From: CALMNV01 sp035688975
GTDB lineage: Bacteria; Actinomycetota; Actinomycetes; Actinomycetales; Dermatophilaceae
Direction: 5' to 3'
Length of the DNA stretch: 21,316 bases
Assembly (NCBI RefSeq): GCF_035688975.1
Contig: NZ_DASSMH010000105.1
Location: 1-21,316, forward strand
Part shown: positions 1-8,140 of the stretch, one piece after another
How the letters are laid out: each line of letters starts with the position of its first letter
How positions within the stretch are numbered: position 1 is the first letter of the stretch
Translations under genes and position numbers: made by a program
Notes under the pieces: model-generated
What the model was told of the DNA's origin: nothing
The model's input: only the letters and a program-made list of their open reading frames with translations
Databases searched by the model: none

Positions 1-212
1 CCCAGGCTGAGCATGAGCAGGATCTCCTCGGTGGCGTACGCGTTCGAGGACAGCGGGTCGCTGCAGAAGACGGGCAGGGCGAGCTTCTTCGGCAGGAGCG
101 TCTCTCCCATCCTGGAGCTGTGCAGGGGGGTGCCGACGAGGAGCCGCTTGGGGAGCGAAATTCGTGGGTTCACCCCGGTAGCGCACCACGGCCGGAGCGG
201 GCCCTCGGCCAT
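1..212 (-). CDS. APC-type permease, N-terminal part (runs off the left edge)
   Basis: Reading the minus strand from ATG at 212-210 gives an open frame of 70 codons with no stop before the window edge. A strong Shine-Dalgarno (AAGGAGG) lies just upstream of this ATG. The peptide begins MAEGPLRPW and contains LPKRLLVGTPLHSS and then LPKKLALPVFCSDPLSS followed by AYATEEILLMLSLG. This resembles the N-terminus of a family of actinobacterial APC-superfamily permeases (typically LPK-x-LALPVFASDPLSS-x-AYA-x-EEIL), in which it leads into the first membrane helix. An in-frame GTG at 173 is an alternative start, but the ribosome site favours 212. The substrate is unknown; members are annotated as amino-acid or cation transporters. 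Family assignment is from pattern recall, on only about 70 residues. Confidence 0.75.
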   Translation of the reverse strand, partial: MAEGPLRPWCATGVNPRISLPKRLLVGTPLHSSRMGETLLPKKLALPVFCSDPLSSNAYATEEILLMLSL

Positions 213-264
213 CTTGACGCCTCCTTAGCGCGGCGCCCCCCGATCTTGACGCCTTCTTGACGCC
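212..264. repeat. Three identical 10-bp direct repeats overlapping the permease start
   Basis: TCTTGACGCC (minus strand GGCGTCAAGA) occurs perfectly at 212-221, 244-253 and 255-264. Start-to-start distances are 32 and 11 bp, close to three and one helical turns, so all copies would face the same side of the DNA. The copy nearest the gene fills the spacer between the ribosome site and the ATG and includes its A. The layout would suit an operator, but no regulator is seen here and simple duplication is possible. The rest of 213-323, between the two minus-strand genes, holds one CGGCATAC copy and nothing else I recognise. Confidence 0.6.
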
Positions 265-323
265 GGTGGCCGGACTCGACCTCGACCCGTATGCCGCCCT
301 CCGTCATCCCTCGTGCGCCGGGG

Positions 324-1769
324 TCAGGCGCCATGTGCCGCGACGTGCCAGAGCCGGCCGGTGCCGCGGATGTGCGGCATGGCGTCGCGGATGCTGCGCT
401 CCGCGAGGTCGGGGGCGACGCCGAGGTCGACGGCATACCGGAGGGCGACGGCCGGGGTGCGCTGGGTGCCGGACCGGCAGTGCACGAGCACCCGCTTGCC
501 CTCGGCGCGGAACTGGCGCAGCGCGGACGACGCGTCGTCGAGGACGAAGTCGAGGTGCGGGTTCGAGTCCTCGTCGTCGGCGTCGTTGATCCCGAACTCG
601 ATGTGGTCACGGGCCGTCATGCCCGCGGCGGGGATGTCGCGCAGGCCGAGGGCGCAGAGCGAGACGACGGCGTCGACGTCGAGCTCCTCCACTCGGGCGA
701 GGTCGGTGATCGAGCCGAGGACGATGTCGGGGTCGATGGGGTGCGGCTGGGCGCGTGAGGGGATGGCGGGGTCGGTCATCGTCGCAACCGAGGGCCACTG
801 ACCAGGACGGCGCCCACCGGCATACGTCGACACCGCCAGCTCGACGATGTCGTGGGCCCGCATGCCGGGCCACCCGTGCACGAGCCGCCGCCACTGGGTG
901 GGGACCGCGGAGGCGCCGTAGCGCGCGCCGAGGAGCGCGCCCGCCACCGCCGCCACGGTGTCGGTGTCCCAGCCGGCGCGCACAGCCGCCTGCAGACCGC
1001 GCTGGAGGTGCATGGCCGACCCGTCGCCGCGGTCGGTCGAGGTGATCGCGGCCCACGCGGCCTGCAGCGCGGTGACGGTGAAGCCGTTGTTGTCGAACCG
1101 GCGGGGCTCGGCGCCGGTCGCCTCGTCGATCCAGCGCAGCCAGCGGCCGCGGTTGCCCTCGTCGACGAGGTCGAGCCCGCCGAGCAGGTCGAGGCGTCCC
1201 TCGGTGACGGCGACGCGGACGGCCTCCGACCACAGGACCGACGAGTCCGCGGCGAGCGGGTCGGCGTGCGTGAGCCGGGCAACGGCCCGGGCGGCCCGAG
1301 CCGTCGCCTCCCGGTCGTCGACCGCGCAGACCCCGACGATGGAGGTCCGCATGAGGGCCCCGTTGCCCGCCGTGAGCCCGGTCTCGGCGTGCAACGCCTC
1401 GCTCGCCGCGGTGAGCCGCGCGTGCGCCCGGCCGGTCAGGCCCGCCGCGCGCTGCAGGATGGTGCGCGTCTGGGTGCCGACGTCGGTCGCGCCGCCGTGC
1501 AGCCACGCCTCGAAGGCCTCCGCGACCCGGTCGAGCGCGTCGGCGCCCGTGAGGTCCACGCCTTCGGCGGCGACCCGGGCCACGCACAGCGTCATCTGCG
1601 TGTCGTCGCTCCACTCTCCCGGGTCGTAAGGCCCCAGGCCGCCGCCCTTCATGACGGCCTCGCCCACGGGTGGCGTGCCCATCTCGTAGGGCACGCCGAG
1701 TGCGTCGCCGCAGGCCTGGCCGAGCAGGACACCCGCGGCGCGGTCGACGGGCACGGGGCGAAAGGGCAC
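324..1769 (-). CDS. ADP-ribosylglycohydrolase fused to a dual-specificity-type Cys phosphatase
   Basis: A 481-residue two-domain protein. Residues ~10-330 form a DraG/ARH ADP-ribosylglycohydrolase: GDALG (21-25), metal-site SDDT (54-57), GNGALMR (~135) and the second metal site DTDT (268-271). These enzymes remove ADP-ribose from proteins or nucleic acids using two divalent metal ions. Residues ~342-481 form a dual-specificity-type phosphatase with an intact HC-x5-R loop, HCRSGTQR, with His430, Cys431 and Arg436; a likely acid loop, NDADDEDSN, lies upstream. Both sites look active. GTG at 1769 is chosen because AGAGGAG lies 5 nt upstream and the family N-terminus starts there; the open frame continues upstream but would cross the divergent gene at 1903. 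No ADP-ribosyltransferase is adjacent, so the substrate is unknown. Confidence 0.9.
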   Translation of the reverse strand: MPFRPVPVDRAAGVLLGQACGDALGVPYEMGTPPVGEAVMKGGGLGPYDPGEWSDDTQMTLCVARVAAEGVDLTGADALDRVAEAFEAWLHGGATDVGTQTRTILQRAAGLTGRAHARLTAASEALHAETGLTAGNGALMRTSIVGVCAVDDREATARAARAVARLTHADPLAADSSVLWSEAVRVAVTEGRLDLLGGLDLVDEGNRGRWLRWIDEATGAEPRRFDNNGFTVTALQAAWAAITSTDRGDGSAMHLQRGLQAAVRAGWDTDTVAAVAGALLGARYGASAVPTQWRRLVHGWPGMRAHDIVELAVSTYAGGRRPGQWPSVATMTDPAIPSRAQPHPIDPDIVLGSITDLARVEELDVDAVVSLCALGLRDIPAAGMTARDHIEFGINDADDEDSNPHLDFVLDDASSALRQFRAEGKRVLVHCRSGTQRTPAVALRYAVDLGVAPDLAERSIRDAMPHIRGTGRLWHVAAHGA

Positions 1770-1805
1770 GGGGCTCCTCTGACGGGACGAACGGGACGCT
1801 TTCGC

Positions 1806-1811
1806 ACCATA
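1806..1811 (-). promoter_or_regulatory. Possible -10 box for the ARH-phosphatase gene
   Basis: Minus-strand TATGGT lies about 37 nt before the GTG at 1769 and upstream of its AGAGGAG site. It fits TANNNT, but no convincing -35 element is seen. The divergent gap 1770-1902 must hold promoters for both flanking genes. Confidence 0.3.
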
Positions 1812-1889
1812 CGACGCGGCGTGCGGGCCTGCTCGCCCGCCTCCCGCGCGTCCGGGTCGGCGGCGCCGGTGGGCCGATGGCCCACCAAG

Positions 1890-1895
1890 TAGGCT
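1890..1895 (+). promoter_or_regulatory. -10 box TAGGCT, leaderless arrangement
   Basis: TAGGCT ends 7 nt before the GTG start at 1903, placing the transcript start at or next to the start codon. There is no Shine-Dalgarno before the GTG. Leaderless mRNAs with this spacing are common in actinobacteria. Confidence 0.6.
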
Positions 1896-1902
1896 TCGCC
1901 GC

Positions 1903-2265
1903 GTGCTCCAACCCCTGACCGTGCTCCTCCTCGTGGGCTGCGCCGTGCTCGGTGTCCTCGCCGCCACCCACCTCATGCGCCGCCGGCTCGTCGACGACCC
2001 GATCCTGTTCACCGGGCTCGCCCTCGAGGTGGGCCTCCTCGTCCAGCTCGTCGTGGGGCTCGGCAAGGCGGGGGCCATCGACGACGGCGCGGAGCGGGCC
2101 ACCTTCGTCGCCTACCTCTTCACGGTGCTCGTCGTCGCTCCGGTCGCGGTCTTCGTCGCGATCAAGGAGAAGACCCAGTGGTCGATGGCCGTCGTCCTCG
2201 GCGGTGCCGTCGTCGTCGCCATCCTCGTCGCGCGGCTGCAGCAGGTGTGGTCGCTCCATGCGTGA
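1903..2265 (+). CDS. Small four-helix membrane protein, function unknown
   Basis: A 120-residue, strongly hydrophobic protein with four likely membrane helices at about residues 4-23, 34-54, 66-86 and 94-112. A charged segment (GKAGAIDDGAERA) separates helices 2 and 3, and a short IKEKTQWS segment separates 3 and 4. There is no signal peptide, enzyme motif or nucleotide site. The GTG start is set by the leaderless-type TAGGCT box 7 nt upstream. Its last codons overlap the start of the next membrane-protein gene by 8 nt (ATGCGTGA), so the two are probably translationally coupled and may act together. I do not recognise a named family. Confidence 0.75.
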   Translation: MLQPLTVLLLVGCAVLGVLAATHLMRRRLVDDPILFTGLALEVGLLVQLVVGLGKAGAIDDGAERATFVAYLFTVLVVAPVAVFVAIKEKTQWSMAVVLGGAVVVAILVARLQQVWSLHA

Positions 2266-2716
2266 CGACCGGACCGGGTCCGCACCGGCGCCGGACCGGG
2301 CGGGTCTCGGCACGGGCCGCGGCCCGGGGCGACTGCTCGTCGCCGTCTACGGCCTGCTCGCCCTCGCCGCGACGGGCCGCTCGGTCCTGCAGATCGTCGA
2401 GTACTTCGACCGCGCGCCCGTCTCCTACGTCCTGTCGGCCCTCGCCGCGCTCATCTACGTCGTCGCGACGGTGGGCCTCGCCCGGGGCGACCGGGCGTCG
2501 GTGCGGGTGGCCGCAGTCGCGGTGACCGTCGAGCTCGTCGGGGTGCTCGTCGTCGGGATCGTGTCGTATGCCGTGCCCGCGGCCTTCCCCGACAAGACGG
2601 TGTGGTCGCACTTCGGGTCCGGCTACGGCTATGTGCCGCTCGTGCTGCCGGTCCTCGGCCTGCTGTGGATCCGGTCGCGCCGCGGCGCGACCGGTGGACT
2701 GAGCGGCCGCCGCTAG
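2258..2716 (+). CDS. Small membrane protein, actinobacterial hypothetical
   Basis: A 152-residue protein with a Pro/Gly/Arg-rich, probably cytoplasmic tail of about 24 residues, then four likely membrane helices (about 26-47, 53-76, 82-106 and 122-140). The loop before helix 4 carries a Phe/Gly/Tyr-rich motif (VWSHFGSGYGYVP) that I recall from similarly annotated actinobacterial integral membrane proteins. The start is ATG 2258, which overlaps the preceding stop by 8 nt; the longer open frame upstream is a shadow of the previous gene. The FemABX gene follows after 10 nt but has its own promoter-like box. No function is known. Confidence 0.75.
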   Translation: MRDDRTGSAPAPDRAGLGTGRGPGRLLVAVYGLLALAATGRSVLQIVEYFDRAPVSYVLSALAALIYVVATVGLARGDRASVRVAAVAVTVELVGVLVVGIVSYAVPAAFPDKTVWSHFGSGYGYVPLVLPVLGLLWIRSRRGATGGLSGRR

Positions 2717-2719
2717 GGT
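2714..2719 (+). promoter_or_regulatory. -10 box TAGGGT, leaderless arrangement
   Basis: TAGGGT overlaps the stop of the preceding gene and ends exactly 7 nt before ATG 2727. This supports ATG 2727 over the in-frame GTG 2718, which would lie inside the promoter. Confidence 0.6.
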
Positions 2720-2726
2720 GGCCGCC

Positions 2727-3962
2727 ATGGATCAGCCGACCGACCAGCCGACCGACCAGCAGCGCGGGGCTCGGATGCCGAGCGGACCACTCACCGTCCG
2801 ACCGGTCTCCGAGGAGCAGCTCGAGCAGACCCTCCTCGCCGTCGGCGGCAGCTTCCTCCAGACGCCGGCGTGGGCGCGGACCAAGCCGGACTGGCGGCAT
2901 ACCTTCCTCGGCTGGTTCACCGCCGGCGGCGAGCTCGCCGGCGCCGGACTCGTCCTCTCCCGCAACCTGCCCCGGCTGCGGCGGTCCTTCGCCTACCTGC
3001 CCGAGGGGCCGGCCCTGCCGTGGGCGGCGGTGGCCGCGGACCCCGCGGCGTGGCTCGACCCGCTCGTCGCCTGGGCCAAGGGCGACGGCGCGTTCGCGCT
3101 CCGGCTCGGCTTCCCGGTCGTGTCGCGGCGGTGGGAGCCCGACGTGGTCAAGAAGCAGATCTCCTCCGGCGGCCTGATGTCCTTCACCTCCCTGCCGCCC
3201 ACCGTCGAGGACCCCGACGCGCGGACGCTCGAGCGCTGGCTCGACGCGCAGGCCTGGCGGCCGATCGGGTGGGGCAACTCGGCGGCCGTCGGGCAGCCGC
3301 GCTACGTCTGCGTCGTCCCGCTCGCCGGTCGCGAGGCGGGCGACGTCCTCAGGGGCATGAACCAGCAGTGGCGGCGCAACATCAAGAAGGCCGAGAAGTC
3401 CGGTGTCGAGGTGCGGCGGGTCGGCGTCGAGGGCGTGCAGACCTTCCACGACCTCTACGCCGAGACGGCGGTCCGCGACCGCTTCGTGCCCCGCGCGCGG
3501 TCCTACTTCGAGCAGATGGTGCGGTCCTTCTCGGCCAGCGGCACGGAGCGGATCACGGGGGCGATCTACGAGGCGCACGTCGACGGCGACGTCCTGGCGT
3601 CGGCGCTCATGGTGCGGGTCGGCGACATGTTCTCCTACCTCTACGGCGGCTCCACGAGCCGCAACCGCGAGGCCCGAGCCTCCAACGCGCTGCAGTGGCA
3701 GGCGATCCAGGACGCGCTCGCGGCCGGGTGCACGGCATACGACCTCCGTGGCTTCAACACCTCCCTCGGCGCGACCTCGCCCCTGACCGGCCTGCTGCAG
3801 TTCAAGCTCGGGGCGGGCGCGGACGTCGTCGAGCACGTGGGGGAGCGCGAGGTCGTGCTGAGCAGCTTCTGGCACCGGGCCTTCGAGACGGCGATGGCCG
3901 CGCGGGTCGCGATCAACAACCGGCGCTCGGGCGCCACGGCTCCCGCCGAGGCCGACGTCTAG
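2727..3962 (+). CDS. FemABX-family peptidyltransferase
   Basis: A 411-residue protein of the FemABX fold (two GNAT-like halves). These cytoplasmic enzymes use aminoacyl-tRNA to add residues to lipid II or muropeptides and so build the interpeptide bridge of peptidoglycan. Recognisable segments are SFLQTPAWARTKPDW near the N-terminus, the substrate-region motif NQQWRRNIKKAEKSGVEVR starting at about 212, and YGGSTSRNREARASNALQW followed by YDLRGFNTS in the second half. The typical FemX coiled-coil arm is not obvious. The first codons are a 12-nt repeat giving QPTDQPTDQ. The start is the leaderless ATG 2727. The amino acid transferred cannot be read from the sequence. Confidence 0.85.
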   Translation: MDQPTDQPTDQQRGARMPSGPLTVRPVSEEQLEQTLLAVGGSFLQTPAWARTKPDWRHTFLGWFTAGGELAGAGLVLSRNLPRLRRSFAYLPEGPALPWAAVAADPAAWLDPLVAWAKGDGAFALRLGFPVVSRRWEPDVVKKQISSGGLMSFTSLPPTVEDPDARTLERWLDAQAWRPIGWGNSAAVGQPRYVCVVPLAGREAGDVLRGMNQQWRRNIKKAEKSGVEVRRVGVEGVQTFHDLYAETAVRDRFVPRARSYFEQMVRSFSASGTERITGAIYEAHVDGDVLASALMVRVGDMFSYLYGGSTSRNREARASNALQWQAIQDALAAGCTAYDLRGFNTSLGATSPLTGLLQFKLGAGADVVEHVGEREVVLSSFWHRAFETAMAARVAINNRRSGATAPAEADV

Positions 3963-3988
3963 GGCGCTGGGCACGCGCAGGCCCCAAG

Positions 3989-3994
3989 TACCCT
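3989..3994 (+). promoter_or_regulatory. -10 box TACCCT, leaderless arrangement
   Basis: TACCCT ends 7 nt before ATG 4002, the third such spacing in about 2.1 kb. No Shine-Dalgarno is present before the ATG. Confidence 0.55.
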
Positions 3995-4001
3995 GTCCTT
4001 C

Positions 4002-7000
4002 ATGGCCGAGCAGCCCGCCACCGCCTCCCGGCGTCGGAGCGGCTCCCGAGGCCGACGTCGTATGCCGCCCACCCCCGAGCAGCGCGCGGCGCGCCGGAGC
4101 GCCCGGGCGTTGCTCGTGCCGCCGATCTCCTACCCGGAGCTGCCGGTCGTCGAGCGCAAGGACGACATCGCGGCCGCGATCCGCGACCACCAGGTCGTCG
4201 TCATCGCCGGCGAGACCGGGTCGGGCAAGACCACCCAGATCCCCAAGATCTGCCTGGAGCTCGGCCGCGGCCTGGACGGCCTCATCGGGCACACGCAGCC
4301 GCGCCGGATCGCCGCCCGGTCGGTCGCCGAGCGGCTCGCGGACGAGCTCGGCGTTGAGCTCGGCACGGCGGTCGGCTACCAGGTGCGCTTCACCGACGAG
4401 TCGAGCCGGGACACGCTCGTCAAGGTCATGACCGACGGCATCCTCCTCGCGGAGCTGCAGCGCGACCGCGAGCTTCGCCGATACGACACGATCATTCTCG
4501 ACGAGGCGCACGAGCGCAGCCTCAACATCGACTTCATCCTCGGCTACCTCAAGCAGCTGCTGCCCCGGCGCCCCGACCTCAAGGTCGTCATCACGTCGGC
4601 CACGATCGACCCCGAGCGCTTCGCCGAGCACTTCGCCGCGGGCGGCGTGCCGGCGCCCATCATCGAGGTCTCGGGGCGCACCTTCCCGGTCGAGATCCGC
4701 TACCGCCCGCTCATCGACCTCGAGGGTGACGAGGAGGACAGGGACCTGGTCACCGGTATCTGCGAGGCCGTCGAGGAGCTGTGGACCGAGCGGTCACCGG
4801 GCGGCAGCACCGACCGCGACATCCTCGTCTTCCTCTCTGGCGAGCGGGAGATCCGGGACGCGGCCGACGTGCTAACGGGCCTGCAGCTGCCGGTCACCGA
4901 GGTCGTCCCGCTCTACGGGCGGCTGTCCGCGGCCGAGCAGCACCGGGTCTTCGCGCCGCACCCGGGTCGGCGAATCGTCCTGGCCACCAACGTTGCCGAG
5001 ACGTCGCTCACGGTGCCGGGCATCCGCTACGTCATCGACGCCGGCACCGCCCGCATCTCCCGTTACAGCCAGCGCACGAAGGTCCAGCGGCTGCCGATCG
5101 AGCCGATCAGCCAGGCGTCGGCCAACCAACGGTCCGGCCGGTGCGGGCGAGTCTCTGACGGCATCGCGATCAGGCTCTACTCGGAGGAGGACTTCGCGTC
5201 GCGACCGGAGTTCACCGATCCCGAGATCCTCCGGACCAACCTCGCGTCGGTCATCCTCCAGATGACCTCGCTCGGCCTGGGCGACGTGGCCCGCTTCCCC
5301 TTCGTCGACCCGCCCGACTCGCGGCAGATCACCGACGGCGTCCGCCTGCTCGAGGAGCTGCAGGCCTTCGCCGCCCCCGACGAGGGGAGGGGTGCAGCGG
5401 AGCCGGACGGCCGCGGGCGCCGCCGACCGGGACGCCGGCTCACGGCATACGGCCGGACGATCGCCGCCCTGCCCATCGACCCCCGCCACGCGCGCATGGT
5501 GGTCGAGGCCGACAAGCGCGGCGTGCTGCGGGAGGTGCTCGTCATCGTCGCCGCCCTGTCCATCCAGGACCCGAGGGAGCGGCCGCAGGACAAGCAGGAG
5601 CTCGCCGCCGCGGCGCACAAGCGCTTCGCCGACGAGCGGTCCGACTTCCTGTCGTGGCTCAACCTGTGGTCCTACCTCCAGGAACAGCAGAAAGCCTTGT
5701 CCTCCAGCGCTTTTCGCCGGATGTGCAAGGCGGAGTTCCTGCACTACCTGCGCGTCCGCGAGTGGCAGGACCTCCACGCGCAGATCAAGCAGGCGGCCAA
5801 GCAGGCGGGCCTCGACGTGCGTCGCGGCCGGGGCGACGGCGAGCTCGACACCGACGCCGTCCACCAGTCCCTCCTTTCCGGCCTCCTGTCGCACGTCGGG
5901 GCCCGCGACGAGGCGAAGCGGGAGTATGCCGGCGCACGCGGCGCCCGCTTCGGGATCTCGCCGGGGTCGGCGCTCTTCCGCAAGCAGCCGCAGTTCGTCA
6001 TGGCGGAGGAGCTCGTCGAGACGACGCGCCTGTGGGCGCGCGTCTGCGCGCGGATCGAGCCGACGTGGGCCGAGGAGCTCGGGGCGCACCTGGTCAAGAA
6101 GCAGCACTCGGAGCCACGCTGGTCGGCCCGGCGCGGCTCGGCGGTGGCCACCGAGCGCGTCACGCTCTACGGCGTGCCGCTCGTGGTGGGCCGCGTCGTC
6201 GGCCTCGGCGGCATCGACGCGCGCCTGGCCCGGGAGCTCTTCCTCAGGCACGCGCTGGTGGAGGGGGACTGGGCCACCGAGCACCGGTTCTTCCACGACA
6301 ACGCGGCGCTGCTGGAGCGGGTGGGCGAGCTCGAGGCGCGGACCCGGCGACGCGACCTCGTCGTGGACGACGCCACGCTATATGCCTTCTACGACAGCAG
6401 GATTCCCGCGTCCGTGGTGTCTGGTCGCCACTTCGACACGTGGTGGAAAAAGGCGCGCCGGGTGACCCCAGACCTGCTCACCTTCACCGAGGACCTGCTC
6501 CTGCGCGACACGGCCGGCGGCGTCGCCGGTGGCGACCACCCGACCAGCTGGAGGCAAGGCGGGAACGTCTTCGAGGTCACCTACCAGTTCGACCCGGGCT
6601 CGGCCGCGGACGGCGTCACCGTCCACCTCCCCGTCGACAAGCTCAACCAGGTGACGGCCGACGGCTTCGACTGGCAGGTGCCGGGCTTCCGGGAGGAGCT
6701 CGTCACCGCCCTCATCCGCTCCCTGCCCAAGGCGATCCGGCGGCACCTCGTGCCGGCGCCTGACCACGCCCGTGCCGTCCTCCCGGAGCTCGACTCGGCG
6801 GCCGGGGCGCTGCTGCCCGCGCTCGCCCGCGCCCTCCAGGCCCGGGGTGGTGTGCCGATCCGGGCCGAGGACTTCGATCTCCAGCGCGTCCCGGACCACC
6901 TGCGCATCACCTTCTCGGTCGAGGCCCCGGACGGCAGCGTCATCGCCACGGGCAAGGACCTCGAGGCGGTCCGTGAGGTGGCGGCCCCCCAGCTGCGCCG

Positions 7001-7898
7001 GCAGGTCCGGGCCGCCAGCTCGTCGGTGGAGCTCACGGGCCTGACGAGCTGGACGCTCGACCGCGTGCCCGAGAGCTTCGAGAGCGAGTCCGGGGTGCAG
7101 GGCTATCCGGCCCTCGTGGACACCGGCGATGCCGTGGACCTGCGGGTTCTGCCGACGCGGGCCGAGGCCGAGGCGGAGCACCGCCTCGGCGTGCGGCGCC
7201 TGCTCCTCCTCGGCACCTCCCCGCCGTGGAAGCAGGTTCTCGCCCGCCTCGACAACACCCAGAAGCTGGCCCTCGGCCACAACCCGCACGGCAGCGTGCC
7301 GGCGCTCCTCGACGACTGCCTCGCCGCAGCGGTCGACGCGATCTGCGCCGAGCACGTCGACCACGCCGTCCGGACCCGGGAGGACTTCGCGCGGGCCCTG
7401 GCGGCGGTGCGCTCCCACGTCGCGGCCCGGGTCGTGCGCATCGTGGGGCTGGTGGTGCCGATCCTCGCCCTGCACCTGGACCTGACCAACCGGCTCGCTG
7501 CCCTCGAAGCCTCCGCCAACCCCGCCCTGCGACCGGTGCTCGCCGACGTGCGTGCCCAGCTGCGCGAGCTCGTCCGGCCCGGTTTCGTCGCCGACACCGG
7601 CGCGGCTCGGCTGCCCGACCTGCACCGCTACCTGCGTGCCGTGGGGGTGCGGCTCGACAAGGCCCCGGCGAACCTCGCCAGGGACGCCCAGGGCCTCGAG
7701 CAGGTCGACCTCGTCGAAGGCCGCTACGCCGACCTCCTGCACCGGCTGCGGCCGAGCCAGCGAGCCGCCGCCGACGTGGTCGACATCGGCTGGATGATCG
7801 AGGAGCTGCGCGTGTCCCTCTTCGCCCAGACGCTGGGCACGGCATACAGCGTGTCCCCGCAGCGCATCCTCAAGGCGATCGCGATGGTGGCCGCGTGA
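4002..7898 (+). CDS. hrpA: DEAH-box RNA helicase HrpA
   Basis: 1298 residues, matching the usual ~1300 of HrpA. The helicase core shows Walker A GETGSGKT (70-77), DEAH (167-170), SAT (199-201), ATNVAETSLTVPG (~328-340) and motif VI QRSGRCGR (376-383). Winged-helix/ratchet and OB-type regions follow, then the long C-terminal DUF3418-type region typical of HrpA. In E. coli the protein is a 3'-5' RNA helicase linked to mRNA processing and, in recent work, to rescue of stalled ribosomes; the actinobacterial role is presumably similar but unproved. The first ~30 residues are basic and Ser/Arg-rich and may add RNA contact. The start is ATG 4002 with a leaderless-type -10 box. The gene is followed directly by a hairpin-rich repeat array that probably ends transcription. 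Confidence 0.95.
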   Translation: MAEQPATASRRRSGSRGRRRMPPTPEQRAARRSARALLVPPISYPELPVVERKDDIAAAIRDHQVVVIAGETGSGKTTQIPKICLELGRGLDGLIGHTQPRRIAARSVAERLADELGVELGTAVGYQVRFTDESSRDTLVKVMTDGILLAELQRDRELRRYDTIILDEAHERSLNIDFILGYLKQLLPRRPDLKVVITSATIDPERFAEHFAAGGVPAPIIEVSGRTFPVEIRYRPLIDLEGDEEDRDLVTGICEAVEELWTERSPGGSTDRDILVFLSGEREIRDAADVLTGLQLPVTEVVPLYGRLSAAEQHRVFAPHPGRRIVLATNVAETSLTVPGIRYVIDAGTARISRYSQRTKVQRLPIEPISQASANQRSGRCGRVSDGIAIRLYSEEDFASRPEFTDPEILRTNLASVILQMTSLGLGDVARFPFVDPPDSRQITDGVRLLEELQAFAAPDEGRGAAEPDGRGRRRPGRRLTAYGRTIAALPIDPRHARMVVEADKRGVLREVLVIVAALSIQDPRERPQDKQELAAAAHKRFADERSDFLSWLNLWSYLQEQQKALSSSAFRRMCKAEFLHYLRVREWQDLHAQIKQAAKQAGLDVRRGRGDGELDTDAVHQSLLSGLLSHVGARDEAKREYAGARGARFGISPGSALFRKQPQFVMAEELVETTRLWARVCARIEPTWAEELGAHLVKKQHSEPRWSARRGSAVATERVTLYGVPLVVGRVVGLGGIDARLARELFLRHALVEGDWATEHRFFHDNAALLERVGELEARTRRRDLVVDDATLYAFYDSRIPASVVSGRHFDTWWKKARRVTPDLLTFTEDLLLRDTAGGVAGGDHPTSWRQGGNVFEVTYQFDPGSAADGVTVHLPVDKLNQVTADGFDWQVPGFREELVTALIRSLPKAIRRHLVPAPDHARAVLPELDSAAGALLPALARALQARGGVPIRAEDFDLQRVPDHLRITFSVEAPDGSVIATGKDLEAVREVAAPQLRRQVRAASSSVELTGLTSWTLDRVPESFESESGVQGYPALVDTGDAVDLRVLPTRAEAEAEHRLGVRRLLLLGTSPPWKQVLARLDNTQKLALGHNPHGSVPALLDDCLAAAVDAICAEHVDHAVRTREDFARALAAVRSHVAARVVRIVGLVVPILALHLDLTNRLAALEASANPALRPVLADVRAQLRELVRPGFVADTGAARLPDLHRYLRAVGVRLDKAPANLARDAQGLEQVDLVEGRYADLLHRLRPSQRAAADVVDIGWMIEELRVSLFAQTLGTAYSVSPQRILKAIAMVAA

Positions 7899-7908
7899 CC
7901 CCCCACGT

Positions 7909-8140
7909 CGAGTGGCCACTTTCGTTCGCACCGGCGGTGCACGGAAGTGGCCACTCGACCCGGGTGGGACACGTGCGGCGGCGTGCGACCCCCGCTTCGT
8001 CGAGTGGCCACTTTCGTTCGCACGGACGGTGCACGAAGTGACCACTCGACCCGGGTGGGACACGTGCGGCGGCGTGCGACTCCCGCTTCGTCGAGTGGCC
8101 ACTTACGTTCGCACGGACGGTGCACGAAAGTGACCACTCG
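7909..8140. repeat. Tandem ~92-bp repeat with long imperfect hairpins
   Basis: The left arm CGAGTGGCCACTT occurs at 7909, 8001 and 8092 (periods 92 and 91). Each is followed by TTCGCAC and GGTGCACG elements, then the inverse arm AAGTGRCCACTCG. The first unit folds as a 13-bp outer stem (7909-7921 with 7945-7957), a CGT/ACG step and an inner GCACC/GGTGC stem. Between hairpins is a nearly identical ~43-bp linker (7958-8000 and 8049-8091). The third unit passes into the shorter repeats at 8128. Open frames here are low-complexity translations of the repeat, not genes. The array starts 10 nt after the hrpA stop and may act as its terminator. Confidence 0.9.

Noticed and set aside
1770..2102. N-terminal extension of the ADP-ribosylglycohydrolase
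   Set aside because: The added residues are low-complexity Arg/Ser/Pro antisense to the membrane-protein gene; GTG 1769 has a good ribosome site.
2258..2265. Shared 8-nt NTGCGTGA gene overlaps at 2258-2265 and 11100-11107 as a special signal
   Set aside because: Two examples only; stop-start overlaps of this size are common in actinobacteria.
2451..4631. Long antisense open frames opposite femABX, hrpA, sigA and other genes
   Set aside because: GC-rich third positions create long antisense frames; their products are Arg/Pro/Gly-rich and match no family, while the sense frames have clear motifs.
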